Source: Cyanoderma ruficeps
Lineage: Eukaryota > Chordata > Aves > Passeriformes > Timaliidae
DNA length: 64,000 nucleotides
Assembly: GCA_008694505.1 (NCBI GenBank)
Contig: VZDJ01000116.1
Location: forward strand, 24,152,634 to 24,216,633
Direction of reading: 5' to 3'
A program made the position numbers and the translations under genes. Below the pieces are notes generated by a model. It worked only from the letters and a program-made list of their open reading frames with translations. It was not told the origin of the DNA and did not search any database. Position 1 is the first letter of the stretch. The number at the start of each line of letters is the position of its first letter. Of this stretch, positions 34,201 to 46,560 are shown piece after piece.

Positions 34201-35797
34201 GGTGAGCAGTGTTGGAACAGAACATCTTCCAGCACCCCAATTCTCATGCTCGTCACTCCTACAGGCATGTTGGTGACAGCAGCAGGGACAGTAGACTTGT
34301 CTCACTGCAAAGCAGAGGCTTATTTTGAACATCTTGATCTATTTTCTGAATCCAGAGAGTGTGGTGGTGTCTGCAGGGGGTATTATATCACGTTTCTTGT
34401 CTGACTTTCTCTTGAGTTTTGCTGACAGTCTGTTTTTCCTTGCAGGTACAAACAAGTCTTCTGTGACAAAGCAAAACTTTCTGGCTTCAGCAATATGGTA
34501 ACTCAAATGAAAAGACACTTTAAAGATTACAGCATTCACTTAACTGGCCAAATGGATACTTTCCCTTTTCATCGTCTGCTCAATGACTTTTTGCTCTTTA
34601 CTCTTTGAAATGATTCAAGCTAGTAAAGATGATCATCAGATTATAGGAAGAGTTTGTAACACTAGACACTACCCAATCTGAATTGATTTTCACCTGAACT
34701 TGTGTTGTATCTTTTTTTCAGGTCTGTTTTTAAAAACAGGTTTGTTTTTATCTTCCTCCTGGGACAGCCAGTTATACAGACATCATCCGCCTATCTACAT
34801 TTATTATGTGTGGCAATTTATTATTTCTGAATGATGCAAATGCATTTCTTTTGCTTTGCAACTGTGTTTGTGCTCAGGCTTCACATTATCTGTCTAAAGT
34901 TACAGACCCAGTGCCATGCCTGAAACAGCAGCTGGTCTGCAAGAGGAAACATATAATTTTGGAAAAATGATAATATTGCTGTAAAATTTCAGCAGTGGCA
35001 AGTACAACATCAGTGCGGAGGGAATATCCTGTTCCTCCCCAGGCCCCATCGATGCCAGCCTGGAAACAGCATGAGGGATCAGAATTAACAGAATTTAAAT
35101 GCTATAAACACCCAGATGCTCCATATGCATCTGGAAGTTGGAGGACAGCAACAGAAGCAAGAAGCTGCTAATGCATCTGGCCTTGCTTTGTTTGCCTTTC
35201 CACCCCACTGAGAACTGAATGCAGCTTTTGGAAGTATCTGGAAACTTTCAGGCAAAGCCTTGCGAGAAGCTCAGCAGCTTGCCAGTGCCACAGGGTTCTG
35301 TTGGATATGGAGTCTCTTGTAGCACTCCATCCTGAGCTTTATCCATGGAAAGTTCATTTCTTGGTCGCCTTTCTCAGTGCCCTTGGCAGGAGGTTGGATC
35401 CTTTTTAGCAAGGATGAAGGGGCTGGTTGTGAACATGGAGAAATGTTAGAGGACATCTCTGCAGGTTCTGACCTACCAATCCCTCTCATGATTCTCATCA
35501 TAGACCAAGCTCCTTTCCTCCCTGAATTTTCCTGACTACTCCTCCGTTAGCAGGGAGCTTGTGGAGACCTGATTGAAGATTTTCCTGGTGGTCAGCACAG
35601 GAATACTTTGTGGAGACTGCATGGTTGCTTCCCATACTGTGTTCACACAATATCAAATCTGTTCTGGGCTTGCTGCGGGAAAGGAACTCCAGAGATTTCA
35701 TTGCCATTGACCAGTAAAATGAGAAAATTCATAAGCTGAGATCAGAATAGTGTAATATTTGAAATAAAACGACAACAATAACATCAGTTCCACCACC
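28207..35797. other. Long non-coding AT-rich stretch
   Basis: No exon, RNA gene or classified transposon recognised over about 7.6 kb. It includes T tracts at 30650-30663 (14) and 31983-31995 (13), a short TG run near 32300, and unique AT-rich blocks around 31760-32240 with ATTA-type homeodomain cores that could be conserved elements. Confidence 0.5.
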
Positions 35798-35800
35798 NNN
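35798..35800. other. Assembly gap (3 N)
   Basis: Three undetermined bases interrupt CCACCACC and CACC immediately before the AAT microsatellite. The true length of the repeat here is uncertain. Confidence 0.98.
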
Positions 35801-35803
35801 CAC

Positions 35804-35839
35804 CAATAATAATAATAATAATAATAATAGTAATAATAG
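35804..35839. repeat. AAT trinucleotide microsatellite
   Basis: About eleven AAT/TAA units with one G interruption near the end. It joins the 3-N gap, which suggests that the assembler had trouble with a longer or variable array. Confidence 0.92.
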
Positions 35840-37840
35840 AGAATCCAAATGACTAAGTCTGGTGTAATTTCAAAGGTCGGGACACTCATTTTAACCTTTC
35901 TAATTCTGAACCATAGTTCTGGACCACAAATTTCTGACCAGTTCAAATAGTTCTGACCAGTCAAATTTCTGGTCAGTGATTAAAAATTCATGGAAAACTG
36001 TTACTGCCCCCTTATTTCTCCTTAAGCCCAGCATGCATCTTATATTCAAACACATGGGAAACATGGAGATGTTTATTTTTCACTGGGATGTGCATCTTGA
36101 ATCCCATGACATTTCTGCCAATACTTTGATGAAATAATATAAGTTTATAATTGTTATACAATTATGTAAATAAATATTGCACGCATTTAATACATATATT
36201 ATATAAGTTTTGAATTTTTTTATTTTTGTTAACCCTGTGGTCATGACTGCAAACCAACCAAAAAATCATGTTAGACCCTGTTCAAAGACAAAGGAGCTGC
36301 CAGTCCTGCTCCAAGGAATTTACAAACATATTAAGTTCAAGGCAGCCAAGAAAGCCAGGTTCTCTGTATTAGCATTTACAAATAATTACATGAAATTTTG
36401 TTGACTGTGTTTCTGCATTTTGTAAAATTTTGCTGGTTCACCATCAGATTTCATGGATACAGCTATTGACTTACTCCATTTCAAAGTGGGTTATTTGTCA
36501 TTTTTTCCTGGTCTGGGGTGAGTTATAATAGTCCATAAATCTCCAACTTTTTTGGCTTTTTATGAAGGACAGACATCATAATGAGACTTTCTAGACTCCA
36601 TAAAAAATTACTGGGTTTTTAAAACCTTGTCCATTTGTAGGGGTTCTTCACTGTCACATTTTTCTAATCATAGAATTCCAGTTAATAAATTGTGTCAGCG
36701 CAGAGAATAGTTCTTCCACATGAATTAGAAAATGAAGACTTAGGAAATGTTTCTCAGCAATCTACCAAAAATCTTGTTGGAGTCTCTTGGTAGAATAGAT
36801 TTCACTTTTCCGTTCCTATTTCCTCTTTTTACCTTAAATTCTTGGAAAGCATTTCATATCTTTAGGACTGTGTGAACTTTCAAGAAAACAATTTATTTAG
36901 CAATGTCTGTTACTCATCCTACATGGAGAGACAATTTGTGGTGAAATCAGAAGAGGCTCCAAACAGAAATTCCAATTCTAAACTCAGAGGAAAATTTAAA
37001 TGTCTTCTGCAGCTGCATGACGAAGAATATTTCAAAATATCTGCATCTAGGTCAAGACTTGACACTTTAGTTATTTTAATCGATCGGTGTGATTCATGGA
37101 AATTCAGATGTTTTCTACAAAAACTGTTGCTAATACATACTCTCACATGAATTTCTAGACTTTTTCTTTAATTTCCAGTATAAATTCCAGTGCCTCAGAT
37201 CTCTGCATTCAAGGTAGCAATGCTCTTATATGATCCCATGAGCTTTGTGGTTTGTATTTCCTTCTGTAGAGAAATCCAACAAGGAAGTATCATAGAATTA
37301 CAGACTGGCTGCTATAATTGCTGTAGTGTGATATAGGTGTCTGCCATAAGATATTTTATTATTTTTTTAATGGATGTTTAGAAAAATACTTTCTGGGGAA
37401 AAACAAGACATGAGAAATCCTAACTAGTAGGATTTAGAAATCATTTCTAACATTCAAACATTTGTTTGTTGGGGTATCTTTCCTCCTAATTGTGATTTTT
37501 TTAAATGCCAGGTTTTCTTTACTTTTTCTTAAAACATGGCCTTTAAATTTCATCATTTTATTCTGATAGCCTCTACTGTGACTTAATGCCTAACCATGCT
37601 GAGGCAGTGCCATCTCTGGAGCGCTTTGAATCTCACCTGGCATAACTCGCCATAGATAAATAAATGACAGCAATTTATGCCAGCTGAGATTTTTTTTTCT
37701 CCAAGATTTGCTGTTTTCTGTTATTTAAGACAAAATCACAACTTTTATTCTGCAAAAACAAGCAGTTTGGAAAAGTGGCATTTATGCCATCCATTTACTG
37801 CCTCTACTAAACAACAGACTAGAAGCCATTCAGTTGGTAA
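35840..37840. other. Non-coding, nothing recognised
   Basis: AT-rich DNA. Isolated CATAGAATTACAG (37290-37302) and ATCATAGAATTCCAG (36668 region) recall CR1 tail octamers but have no adjacent CR1 body. Confidence 0.45.
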
Positions 37841-38075
37841 ATACACATAAAACCCTCCGTGCTGTCAGAATGGCTGCAAGCTGCACGATTCATTTCACAT
37901 GCATTAGAGTGCATATCTCCTTATTTTGTTATTTTTGGGTGCTAATGGCATGCAGGTGCCAAAATGACACCTATGATGTGTAATTAAGCAGTTTCCCCAG
38001 CAAGAGGTTTTCAGCCCTATCACCGTTGGTAGCTGCTTTGCATTGTCCATTGTCCCTTCACTGTTTACAGCCTAA
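37841..38075. promoter_or_regulatory. Candidate regulatory block
   Basis: Unique sequence with CACATGCATTAGAGTGCAT, GGTGCTAATGGCATGC and TAATTAAGCAG (37981-37991). It has the look of a vertebrate conserved non-coding element: ATTA cores in a mixed-composition background without repeats. It ends at T-rich homopolymers (38082-38106). Untested. Confidence 0.27.
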
Positions 38076-38092
38076 ATTACCTTTTTTTTAAA

Positions 38093-38106
38093 TTTTTTTT
38101 TTTTTT
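38093..38106. repeat. Poly-T tract (14)
   Basis: Follows an 8-T run and AAA, giving a T-rich tract of about 25 bases. No retroposon body is seen. Confidence 0.9.
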
Positions 38107-40060
38107 AATGTTGGCATAATTTATCTCTGGAAATTTGCATGCCCAAGTGATTTTTAGTGGCCAGCAGCTCTTCTTTGTGATATCCCTTTGACCTCCTTCT
38201 GACAAGCCTGGCACTGTGAGTAACGCAATTCCCCCAGGATTGCAACTTCCCATGGCAGCCATAGCTAAGCTCATGGCTCTGTGTGTGCTGGATGTCCTGG
38301 GCCTGCTCAGATAGCAGCATGGCACTAAGCAAAGATAATATTTCCACCAGTCAGCTCTACAAGGAAAACTCGGCAGGATTACCCAAATTTATGTACCTTC
38401 GTAAAATGTGCTTTTGTGTTTATTTCTTAAGGGTTTGTCCTGTCGTAGTTATAGACATAAACATACACAATACACACGTCTGATAATTAATCTACTATTA
38501 TTTCGTTTTTACACTGCAAAGAGTTGCAGTGATGAAGCCACGAATGAAAGATTTTAAGATTCCCATATATAACTTCTACAAAAGGATTTTTAATGCACCC
38601 CCTGCATAAATTGTAGACAACAGTGTGTGGTAGTGCCATGTCTGTTGGCAGGTTGATCTACAATATCCAAAGAATTTCGGAACAGAAAAAAATCCCTTAG
38701 GCATATGAGCCCCAAATTATAAAATAATTTTGCTTCAGATGTAAAAGCCAGATTAACTCATGGCAGCTGGCTTGTAAATGTATTAAATGGACAGAGGCAT
38801 AGTGAATGTCCTTCAAGATGAATTTCTTGTCATCTTTTCTTGTGAAAAGAGGTTTATCCCATGCCTTCAAAATCTGTAGGGTATCCTATTTTTTTAGTCT
38901 CAAAAATATATTTGGTTTTCTTTGAAGATGAATAAAACTGAGATGCTATTATATTCAGTTCCTACTTTGCAGCATCCAGAAATTCCTTTGCTATTAATAT
39001 GCCAGAGAAACAGATTTCTTTGATTTTTTTCAGTTTAGAAGATCAAAAGCTGTCAGAAATTGTTTCAAAAGAAAAAATAAATCTTTGAGAAGTTGGATTT
39101 GAAATAATGAGTCTCCAGCATGTTGCATATACAGTACTTAGAACTGTTTAATGGAAGATGCTGTTATAATTGTGGGGTTTGCCTCTTTACAAGTATCACC
39201 CACCTAAAAGATATTTCAGCATTAGTTTTGCTTTTTCCTAAAGTAATTATTAGAGAATTGGATATTAAGGGTGTTCTTTTTCCGTGACTTTTTGCAAATA
39301 CTTATGTGAAAGAAAAAAGCAGCACACTTTTAGACTGAGAGGAAAAAGTCTTAAAACCGGTTTGGGAGTTTTCACAGACTTTTGTGTTCATGTAAAAGCT
39401 TTTCATTATTCTATTTGTGTTTAGGGAAACTGATCATGGCACAGAGGGGGAATATCACTTTTGTTGTTGCTGGAATTGCTCCGGGAGCACCTGTGTAGTT
39501 CAGGGATGGCTGTCCTTAATTAACCACCCACCAGAGAGGACTGCAAAGCTGTAATGTGTTCAGAAAGGCCTTAGTTTAATTTAAAAGAATTAAAACCTGG
39601 AAGTCTGGGTTTGTGTTTTCATCATCAAGAGACTGAGACTGGTTTGGTTTGCCTCAATAACATCCAGAACCACGATGTGAAGATATCTCTGCTGCAAGGG
39701 CTGAAGGAGCAAGCGGTGGAAAAGGAGCTGAAACAAGAGGATGAAATATTGATAATCACCAGGCCCATTTGGAACCAGCCCCCAGTGCACACAGCCCACC
39801 CTGCAGCTGAAGATGTCATTGTGGCTTTCAACTTTTTCATCCGTAGAGCTCTAAATCAATTCAAAACCTGTAACCCACCTCTATTATTCTACATTTGTAA
39901 CAGCCTGTTGGGAACAATGTTCACCAATTCATCAGTGAAAAACTGTCTAGTGATTGGGCTGGCAAATAAATAAGTCAAACATACTCTTTTGGAAGGGGGG
40001 TGAATACACTTTTAGTTCCAAATTAAAATATTTAGTTCTGTATAAAGCAGTTGCTATTTA
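38107..40060. other. Non-coding, nothing firm
   Basis: AT-rich. A 120-codon plus-strand frame (39611-39973) reads plausibly but is of a length expected several times by chance in this window. It has no recognisable domain and no supporting splice structure. Confidence 0.45.
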
Positions 40061-40740
40061 AACTGCCAATAATGTTTAACACGAATTTACTCACCGCTGC
40101 CTATCCTCATACTGTATAATTTATAACACTAAGCCCTTTCAATACTCCAAAATGCCAGATAAACTTTTCTCATTTGCTCTTAATTTGGTCACGCAGGATA
40201 ATACCAACATCTGAAGGCTCTTTAAACTGCTTTTTAAAATGCATTCCTGAAAGCACCACCAATGCCACCTCTGCTCCTTGTCATCTTCCATAATTATTTC
40301 CAATCCAAAGCGGTCCTTAATGCGCTTATTAATCTGGCATTCTCCTCAGTGTGAAGCACATTCAGCTCTATTAATTTTTAAAAACCCTTTTTTATGGTGG
40401 ACTGCAGATGCTTGGCTATTACTGAAAAGCTATTAGAAGTTAACACCTTTCTCTCCCCAGGGACTGGCATCATCCTATGCTTCCAAATGCCACCCTATTT
40501 TACATTATCAGCTGCTAAGACTGAGTATTAGAGACTTTTTTTCTTTTTACTCCTGAACTGTTAATGCTATTATTAGCTAATGGCAGAGCTCTGTACAGAG
40601 CATAGATACATATACTCTCTCAAGGTCTACAGCAGATGAGGTTTTATTTATCTGCCTTTGAACAAGGAGACTTTTCATTCCTGTCATCCATTAGAAGAAA
40701 ACGCACATGTAAATAAACCACCAATCTGATATCCAGGGAT
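40061..40740. promoter_or_regulatory. Candidate conserved non-coding block
   Basis: A repeat-free stretch with many ATTA/TAAT cores (TTAATGCGCTTATTAATC, GCTATTATTAGCTAATGG) and two overlapping perfect palindromes (40584-40593 and 40589-40600). Composition and motif spacing resemble developmental enhancers. This is the block in the right half that I would test first for conservation. Confidence 0.33.
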
Positions 40741-43700
40741 TGAGATTATTTTTGCCTTTTCTCAACTTGGATGTTATGATCAGGTGAATATTTAGGAGAA
40801 AAAAAAGTGAAAGCAACAAAGCCATCATCCATCAAGCCTCAAAAGGGAGCTCTTTCCCTTTTAGAGTGTGTCTATGTCTTTGTGAAACACAAACACCCCT
40901 TGTATGAATGGAAGCTAAAAGTTCTGAAAAAATATTAGAGAATGCTATTTCCGAGCTGGTAACAACTATAAAAATTGATAGGGTTTTGAATTTTCTGAAA
41001 TAATTTTATTAACAATAAGCCTCAGCTGCTCATTTCAGGATGTGACTGCTGTTGTGAAAATAGGACAGAGCTGAATCTCAGCCACAGGCTCTTCTGTTCA
41101 TGGTTACCATGAGTTTTTAAGAATCAGACCACTGAGGTACAATGGAGAGTGAGTTTGTGTCTGCATTCTGTGTTTGCAGCATTTTCAATTAAATTCACCC
41201 TCTGCCAGTTTTCACTGAGCATCTCAGCTTTTATCAGAGTAATGACAAGGAGTAAAAATCAGCCTTGGCTCTTCTGACCATTTTGAGCTGTGATGGATAA
41301 AGACAACAAACTAATATATCATGGCTTGGAAATGCTGAGATTGTGCTTACTAAACCTAAAGTACTATCAACAATGTATTTTGGAGATCATGATACAGTCA
41401 CATTAGTAAATTTTCTGTATTAAATTTAGTAAAAATCTATATTCAATGATGTGGAACAATTGTCTCCAGAAGACTGAAGAAAGTTAGTCAGCAACATAAA
41501 ATTTAGGTCTAACCTTCCATGAAGAGATTCAGGAGCCAGAACATCAACCTGGATATTTGCACAGCAGTTACTGGGGTTTCCTGTCTCAAAGTCAAAGCAA
41601 TGTAAAGGCTGGAGGGAAGTCCAAAGTCTGGCAAGTTTTGTGAAGGAACTTCTTGCCAGAATTTTGATAATATTTGAACTTTAGCCACTATCTCTTAATA
41701 TCTTCTTTACTTAGCACCTGAAGGACTCAGTAAAGGGCAGTGGCTCATAAATGATGCAGACAAAGAAAGTTCCTTCCTAAAAATATTTGTACTTTCTCTT
41801 CATAGAAATATGTAAAATGCACAGAGAACAGACCAATTTCAGAAGCTGATTACAGCATGGTCTGACTGTGAGGCTGGCTGGCAGTGAAAACTTGCTGTGG
41901 TCCTTGTGAAACGAGTGTTGACAGCAGATGTGTGTCCATGCCATGGGGAATGGATTCCCAAGGATCTGTTTTAGCATTAATGTTCAGTAGCACCTTGAGA
42001 AATGCAAATATTACATCAGTGTCATGCAGAACGGAGCTCCTGCTCTCCAGAAGAGGCATGTGGATGCTCTTGGTGAGAGTTAAAATAACTTTAAAGAATA
42101 GACAAGCAAATCACAGTGGCCCTTCTTTAAATGACTGCCAAAAGATCCTAATGTGTCCTCCTTCAACATTTTTTATGGTGACTGCCCGGGCTTTTAATAT
42201 TTTTTTTTTATCTTTTCCTTCTCTATTTTAGAAGACATTAGTGCAAAATCCAAGTTGCCAAGTCTTGTCCTAGATTTATGCAAGAACGTCACTGTGTTCA
42301 AATAACAATGCTGGAAAATAAAGTGGAAACATTGACACCAGAGAAAATTATGATTGAAGTGTGCTTTAAAACACACAATGACAAAGCTGGGACACTCTGA
42401 CCTGGGCTAGAGTCAGCTTGAAAAGAAAGCCATGAGGAGTGGTGGCTGCTTTAACTGAGAATTTGCTGGCAGATTTTTGTTTTCCTGAAAAAAGTAAACC
42501 TGATGCTGAGCACCTGAAACATCTCAGCTAGGTTTGTGGGTTTTTAAGGAATATGGAATAAAGACATTGATATAACGTCAATATTTCAATTTAAAAAATC
42601 ATTAATTTTTAAAATAAAAGTCTTTCAGAAAAAAGGTGTCAGAAAATTAGAGTACAAGCCTCAGCTCTGCCCTAAATTTGTGTCCTCTTTCGCTGTGCAG
42701 CATTGTTACTGTACAGAGGTTGGAAAGCTGTTGGGAAGGTTAGGAAGGTGTGCAATTAGTTGGTCCTCTTAATTGCATATTAATAGACCTGAGCTGCTCC
42801 CATGGTGTCCCTTCAGCCTGTCCCACAAACATCGACGGATGTGCTTTTCCATTAGTGAAGGGGTTTTCCTCAGGTGCTCTGTGGAACCCCATCCTGCTGT
42901 GTGGTAATTCACTCTGGCTGTTCTAATGGCATTCCCAACTCTCTGTGCAAACCCAAAGAGCAGAACAAACCCCTGGTGCAGCCCGGGTAACCAGAACAGG
43001 AGAGCATTTGTGAGAGTTGGCCTAAGCCTGGGAAGGCTGAGAGGTGTCTCTGGACATCCCAGGCTGTGCCTGGGGAGAGCCAGGAACAGCCTCGGCAGGG
43101 TTTTTTTGTAGTGATGCACCCCACTCACCCAGCAAGTGTTTTCCATACAGGGAAAAGTTTAAGACTCTCCTCCTTAAGGTAAAGAACCCAGAAACTTCTT
43201 TGCTGTTCTGACAGGGATTGACTCAGGGCCAAGAGAGAAGCATCTATTAGACCTTGTCACTGTTCTTCAGACCCTGTACCTCTCTCTCTTGGCTGCAAGC
43301 CAGGTTGTCCATCCTAAAATATTCAGTATTTAGGAAGGAGCATTAAGGAAGTAAAAGGGCTTTTTGGAGTGTTTCAGCAGGGTGTCGGAGCTTTCTCAGA
43401 CACCTGTGCATGGCCTTTCATTTGTTTTCTGTAATGTTTGTTATTTTGTTATTTTTCCTTATTAAACGAGTTGCTTTGCAAAACATCTCCGAAGAGCAGC
43501 CTTGCTAATTAATTTTAGCCGCTTCTCTGCAAAGGCTGGACCCTCAGAGATTGATACATTAGCACGTAGTTTATGAGACTCTGGCCATGTCCTAACCTGT
43601 ATCAGTTTTTCATCCTCATCTTGCCCTTTGCCCAACCCATCCCGTGTCCCCGAGGGCTTGAACACTTTTGTGCTTCTCTTCTCTGAAAAGGCTTAATGAC

Positions 43701-45247
43701 ACAGTGTGTGGTTCTTTGCAAACATTTCACCACAAAAATTACTGGCCTAAATTACAGTAGCCTAACCCTGCCTATGTGTGCTTCCAAGGGGCTGCAGCAG
43801 CATCTGGGCATTTGCAAGGCACAGGATCATACCCCAGTGATTTCCTCTCCCCTGCAAAACAGCCCAGGGAGAGATGGAGAGATTCATGTCAGGGACCTTC
43901 CTGTCCAGGCTTCCCAAGGGAATAGTAAAGACATTCAAGTTTTGACTCGAAAAAACTCATTAACTCCAACAAATTTGGGGTGGCTTTGTGCTGATTAAAT
44001 TATTTGCCCAGTCCTATTGAACGCTGAATAAATGTAGTCATTCAAATGCTGGATAGTGTAGTAAAGGCACTTTTTTCCTCTCTAAAGGTGTAATTCTTTT
44101 GCATGAGATTTAGACAGCAGATATTGACAGAAGAATAGATAATAGATAATTGATGTCAAAGGCTGAATAAGAAAGTTGTCGATCAGCCAGAGTTTAAGTT
44201 ATCTCTATGTAAAGTAATATAAAGTAACGATGATTTATTGCTTGAAAAAGTTGACAGAATGAAAAAATTCTTTGGAATTGCTGGTGAATGCAGATTGGAT
44301 TTTCTAAAGAACTCTACCCAGACCTATTTGTCTTCCAAAAGAATGCTGCTGGTTCTAATTATATGTATTTTACAAAATTGCATTTTTAAAACTTATACCA
44401 TCAGAACACCAAACACCCTATCTTTAATACTCATGGAAAGAGGAGTATTTTCAGCTGTCTAATTTGATACAGTAAAGAGATAAGAAAAGGTGTGATTTGG
44501 CTTTTCAACATCCTTTTAGGTGCTTTGCATCACACAGCCTATAGCAGCTACTCCTTTTAAACCTCATGGAAATGGAATAAAATGCTTTGTGAAAGCAGCA
44601 GCAGCCTCTAAGGCGTGAGTCACTAAGTAAAAGATGAGTATTGGAGGAGTAAAATGTTAGTACTGGAAAAAGGTGAACTGTTTAAAAGGTATTTCCTTAA
44701 TATCAGGACAGTATCCAGTTTAGGAGTGCTTCTCCCATGTTTCATTTAACCACCTCTCATGCTGGAAATCTGCTTTGAATCCAGGAAATAATCTCATGCT
44801 CGTTCCAGAGTCCCCGTGGAAACCCATTGCACACAAACCAGCAGAGGTATAAGTTACACTTCACAGGGATCCATCTACGCAGAAAAAAAAAAAGCTCAAT
44901 ATGCTCCTCAACTTAAGTTCTGGATGTTTTCCAGAGTCATAAACATGGCATCCCATCATCTGTGCCTTTACTGTGCCTTTTCTAATTTTTTTCCTGTTAT
45001 CTTTATGAAAAAGACCTTCTCAGTGTTGATGACATGTTGGTATCCTGAACCCAATGAGATCCATTCCTGACTAGAACACCTTTCTTTTGTGTTACTAGAT
45101 TCTTATGCTGTTTTCACAGACTGTATTTACAACTCCTTATATTGTTTGGTTTATGCTACTCTAGAATTTCATATATAAATTCAAAGGTGCTTGAAAGAAA
45201 GCACAGCACTTAAAATAGCTCATGCCACTCCTCTAAAATATTAATCA
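40741..45247. other. Non-coding, nothing recognised
   Basis: AT-rich except for a GC-richer patch at about 42780-43130, where frames are open on both strands without recognisable products. No transposon of a known family was identified. Confidence 0.5.
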
Positions 45248-45276
45248 CTGGTGTAACTCCGTGAGAGTTACATCAG
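45248..45276. repeat. Palindromic amniote short repeat relic
   Basis: CTGGTGTAACTC (45248-45259) and GAGTTACATCAG (45265-45276) are inverted copies with one mismatch. They match the centre of the reptile/bird palindromic repeat with TGGTGTAACTCC arms. The sequence AGGCATGAGTTTAACCC that follows also fits its flank. Confidence 0.55.
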
Positions 45277-45617
45277 GCATGAGTTTAACCCTACTTTTTG
45301 TTTTAAATCAAAAGAAATTGATTTCTTTAGCAAACACACCCTAAACCACAGGATCAAAGGCAACTGAAGCACTATAAACCCTCTTATTTCTTTCCACCTT
45401 CCCCAAAAGCTACAGGGCAGCCTGTAAACTGGCTTTTAAGCACACCAATTTTGGAGCAGCTGATTCTGCTAAGAGCAGTCCTCAGCTGTTGGCAGTGATG
45501 TCACTGGTTAACACTTCACAGCCCACAGACTGCTGGAATGATTCATCTTGCCTCTGTCTCTGGATCAAATGAAAGATCCCTACAGAATTCAATGAGAAGA
45601 TGTGGCAGTTGGTCACC
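45277..45617. other. Non-coding, nothing recognised
   Basis: No feature seen beyond generic AT-rich sequence. Confidence 0.5.
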
Positions 45618-45655
45618 ATATATATATATCTATATATTTATTTATTTATATTTAT
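45618..45655. repeat. AT/TTTA microsatellite
   Basis: A run of AT dinucleotides passes into TTTA units over about 38 bases. Confidence 0.9.
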
Positions 45656-46303
45656 GAGATGCATTGTTTTCAGTGAGATTCAGTTGAGCTTGCATTCATG
45701 TAATTGTTTCCGCAGAGAAAAAGAAAACAGAAATAAGAGGTTTTTCTTGAAAATAGAAGAATATTTAAATGATTAATGGATCACGTCTTGGTATCCCAGT
45801 GTACTTTCAGGAAATCTGTCATAAAGCATTCTATACGGAAATACTGTACAGACAGAAATGAAGGTTAATTATTTTGGATAAAAATTGTATTCAGCTCAAA
45901 CCTGTAGTAATGAATGTTTTATAATATTGCATAAGCACGTCTAAACCCCAAGGTTTCCTAGGAAGTACTACTCTAAAATTCCCACATATCATACACTTCC
46001 TTGGGGTTGAGAAATGTGTTTCCATGGTTAGGAGGTGCACTTCCATGGAGTTTTTGTTTTCAACTTTTCATTAGGAACTTTATTCCAATAGAATAAAATA
46101 GAAAAAAACAGATACAGGCAAAGTGTTGACACCAACACTTTGTCAGACACAGAAGTTAGACAAAACTTTTGAATCAACAGCAGCCATTAAAAAATTCAGA
46201 AGCTTCAAATGAGCAGTGCAATGGTGTAAAAACTAAATCAACAAAACTGAAATCAACACGAGCCAAGCGTGTCCGTATTCCGATGCTGCGCAAACGCTGG
46301 CGC

Positions 46304-46330
46304 TTGTTTACAGCCCCGGGTTGTTTACAG
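46304..46330 (+). promoter_or_regulatory. Paired forkhead (FOX) motifs
   Basis: TTGTTTACAG occurs twice with start points 17 bp apart and CCCCGGG between them. TGTTTAC is the core site of FOX factors. Confidence 0.45.
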
Positions 46331-46407
46331 ACCGTCCCTGTCCTCTGCCAGAGCTCGGGGCTGGCAGACACCTGATCTGAGAGCCATGCAGGGATGCTGG
46401 CATGGGA

Positions 46408-46440
46408 CAGACTGACAGACTGACACGTCCAGACTGACAG
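46408..46440. repeat. CAGACTGA short tandem array
   Basis: Two perfect 8-base units, a 6-base interruption CACGTC, then a further unit plus CAG. Confidence 0.75.
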
Positions 46441-46560
46441 TGTCTGCCCTTTCCTATCCCCTCTGAGGGGTGAGGTGGGGCAGACAACACACAGCGAACC
46501 CACTCTGCAGCCCTGGGCTCCACCAGCAGCACCCACCTCTTGGTCTGTCCCTTTCCCAGG

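Larger units (their letters stand above)
46259..46560. promoter_or_regulatory. CpG-dense patch with forkhead and TALE motifs
   Basis: Eight CpG dinucleotides fall within 46259-46320, far above the surrounding density. Two identical TTGTTTACAG motifs (46304-46313 and 46321-46330) contain the forkhead core TGTTTAC. A repeated CAGACTGA array (46408-46440) supplies TGACAG cores of the TALE (MEIS/TGIF) type. No exon is recognised, although several frames are open. It could be a small promoter or enhancer. Confidence 0.4.

Noticed and set aside
37285..37310. CATAGAATTACAG considered as a CR1 tail
   Set aside because: No CR1 body lies next to it; a short match of this kind can occur by chance.
39611..39973. 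Plus-strand frame of 120 codons with balanced composition
   Set aside because: Frames of this length are expected several times by chance in 64 kb at this composition, and no family is recognised.
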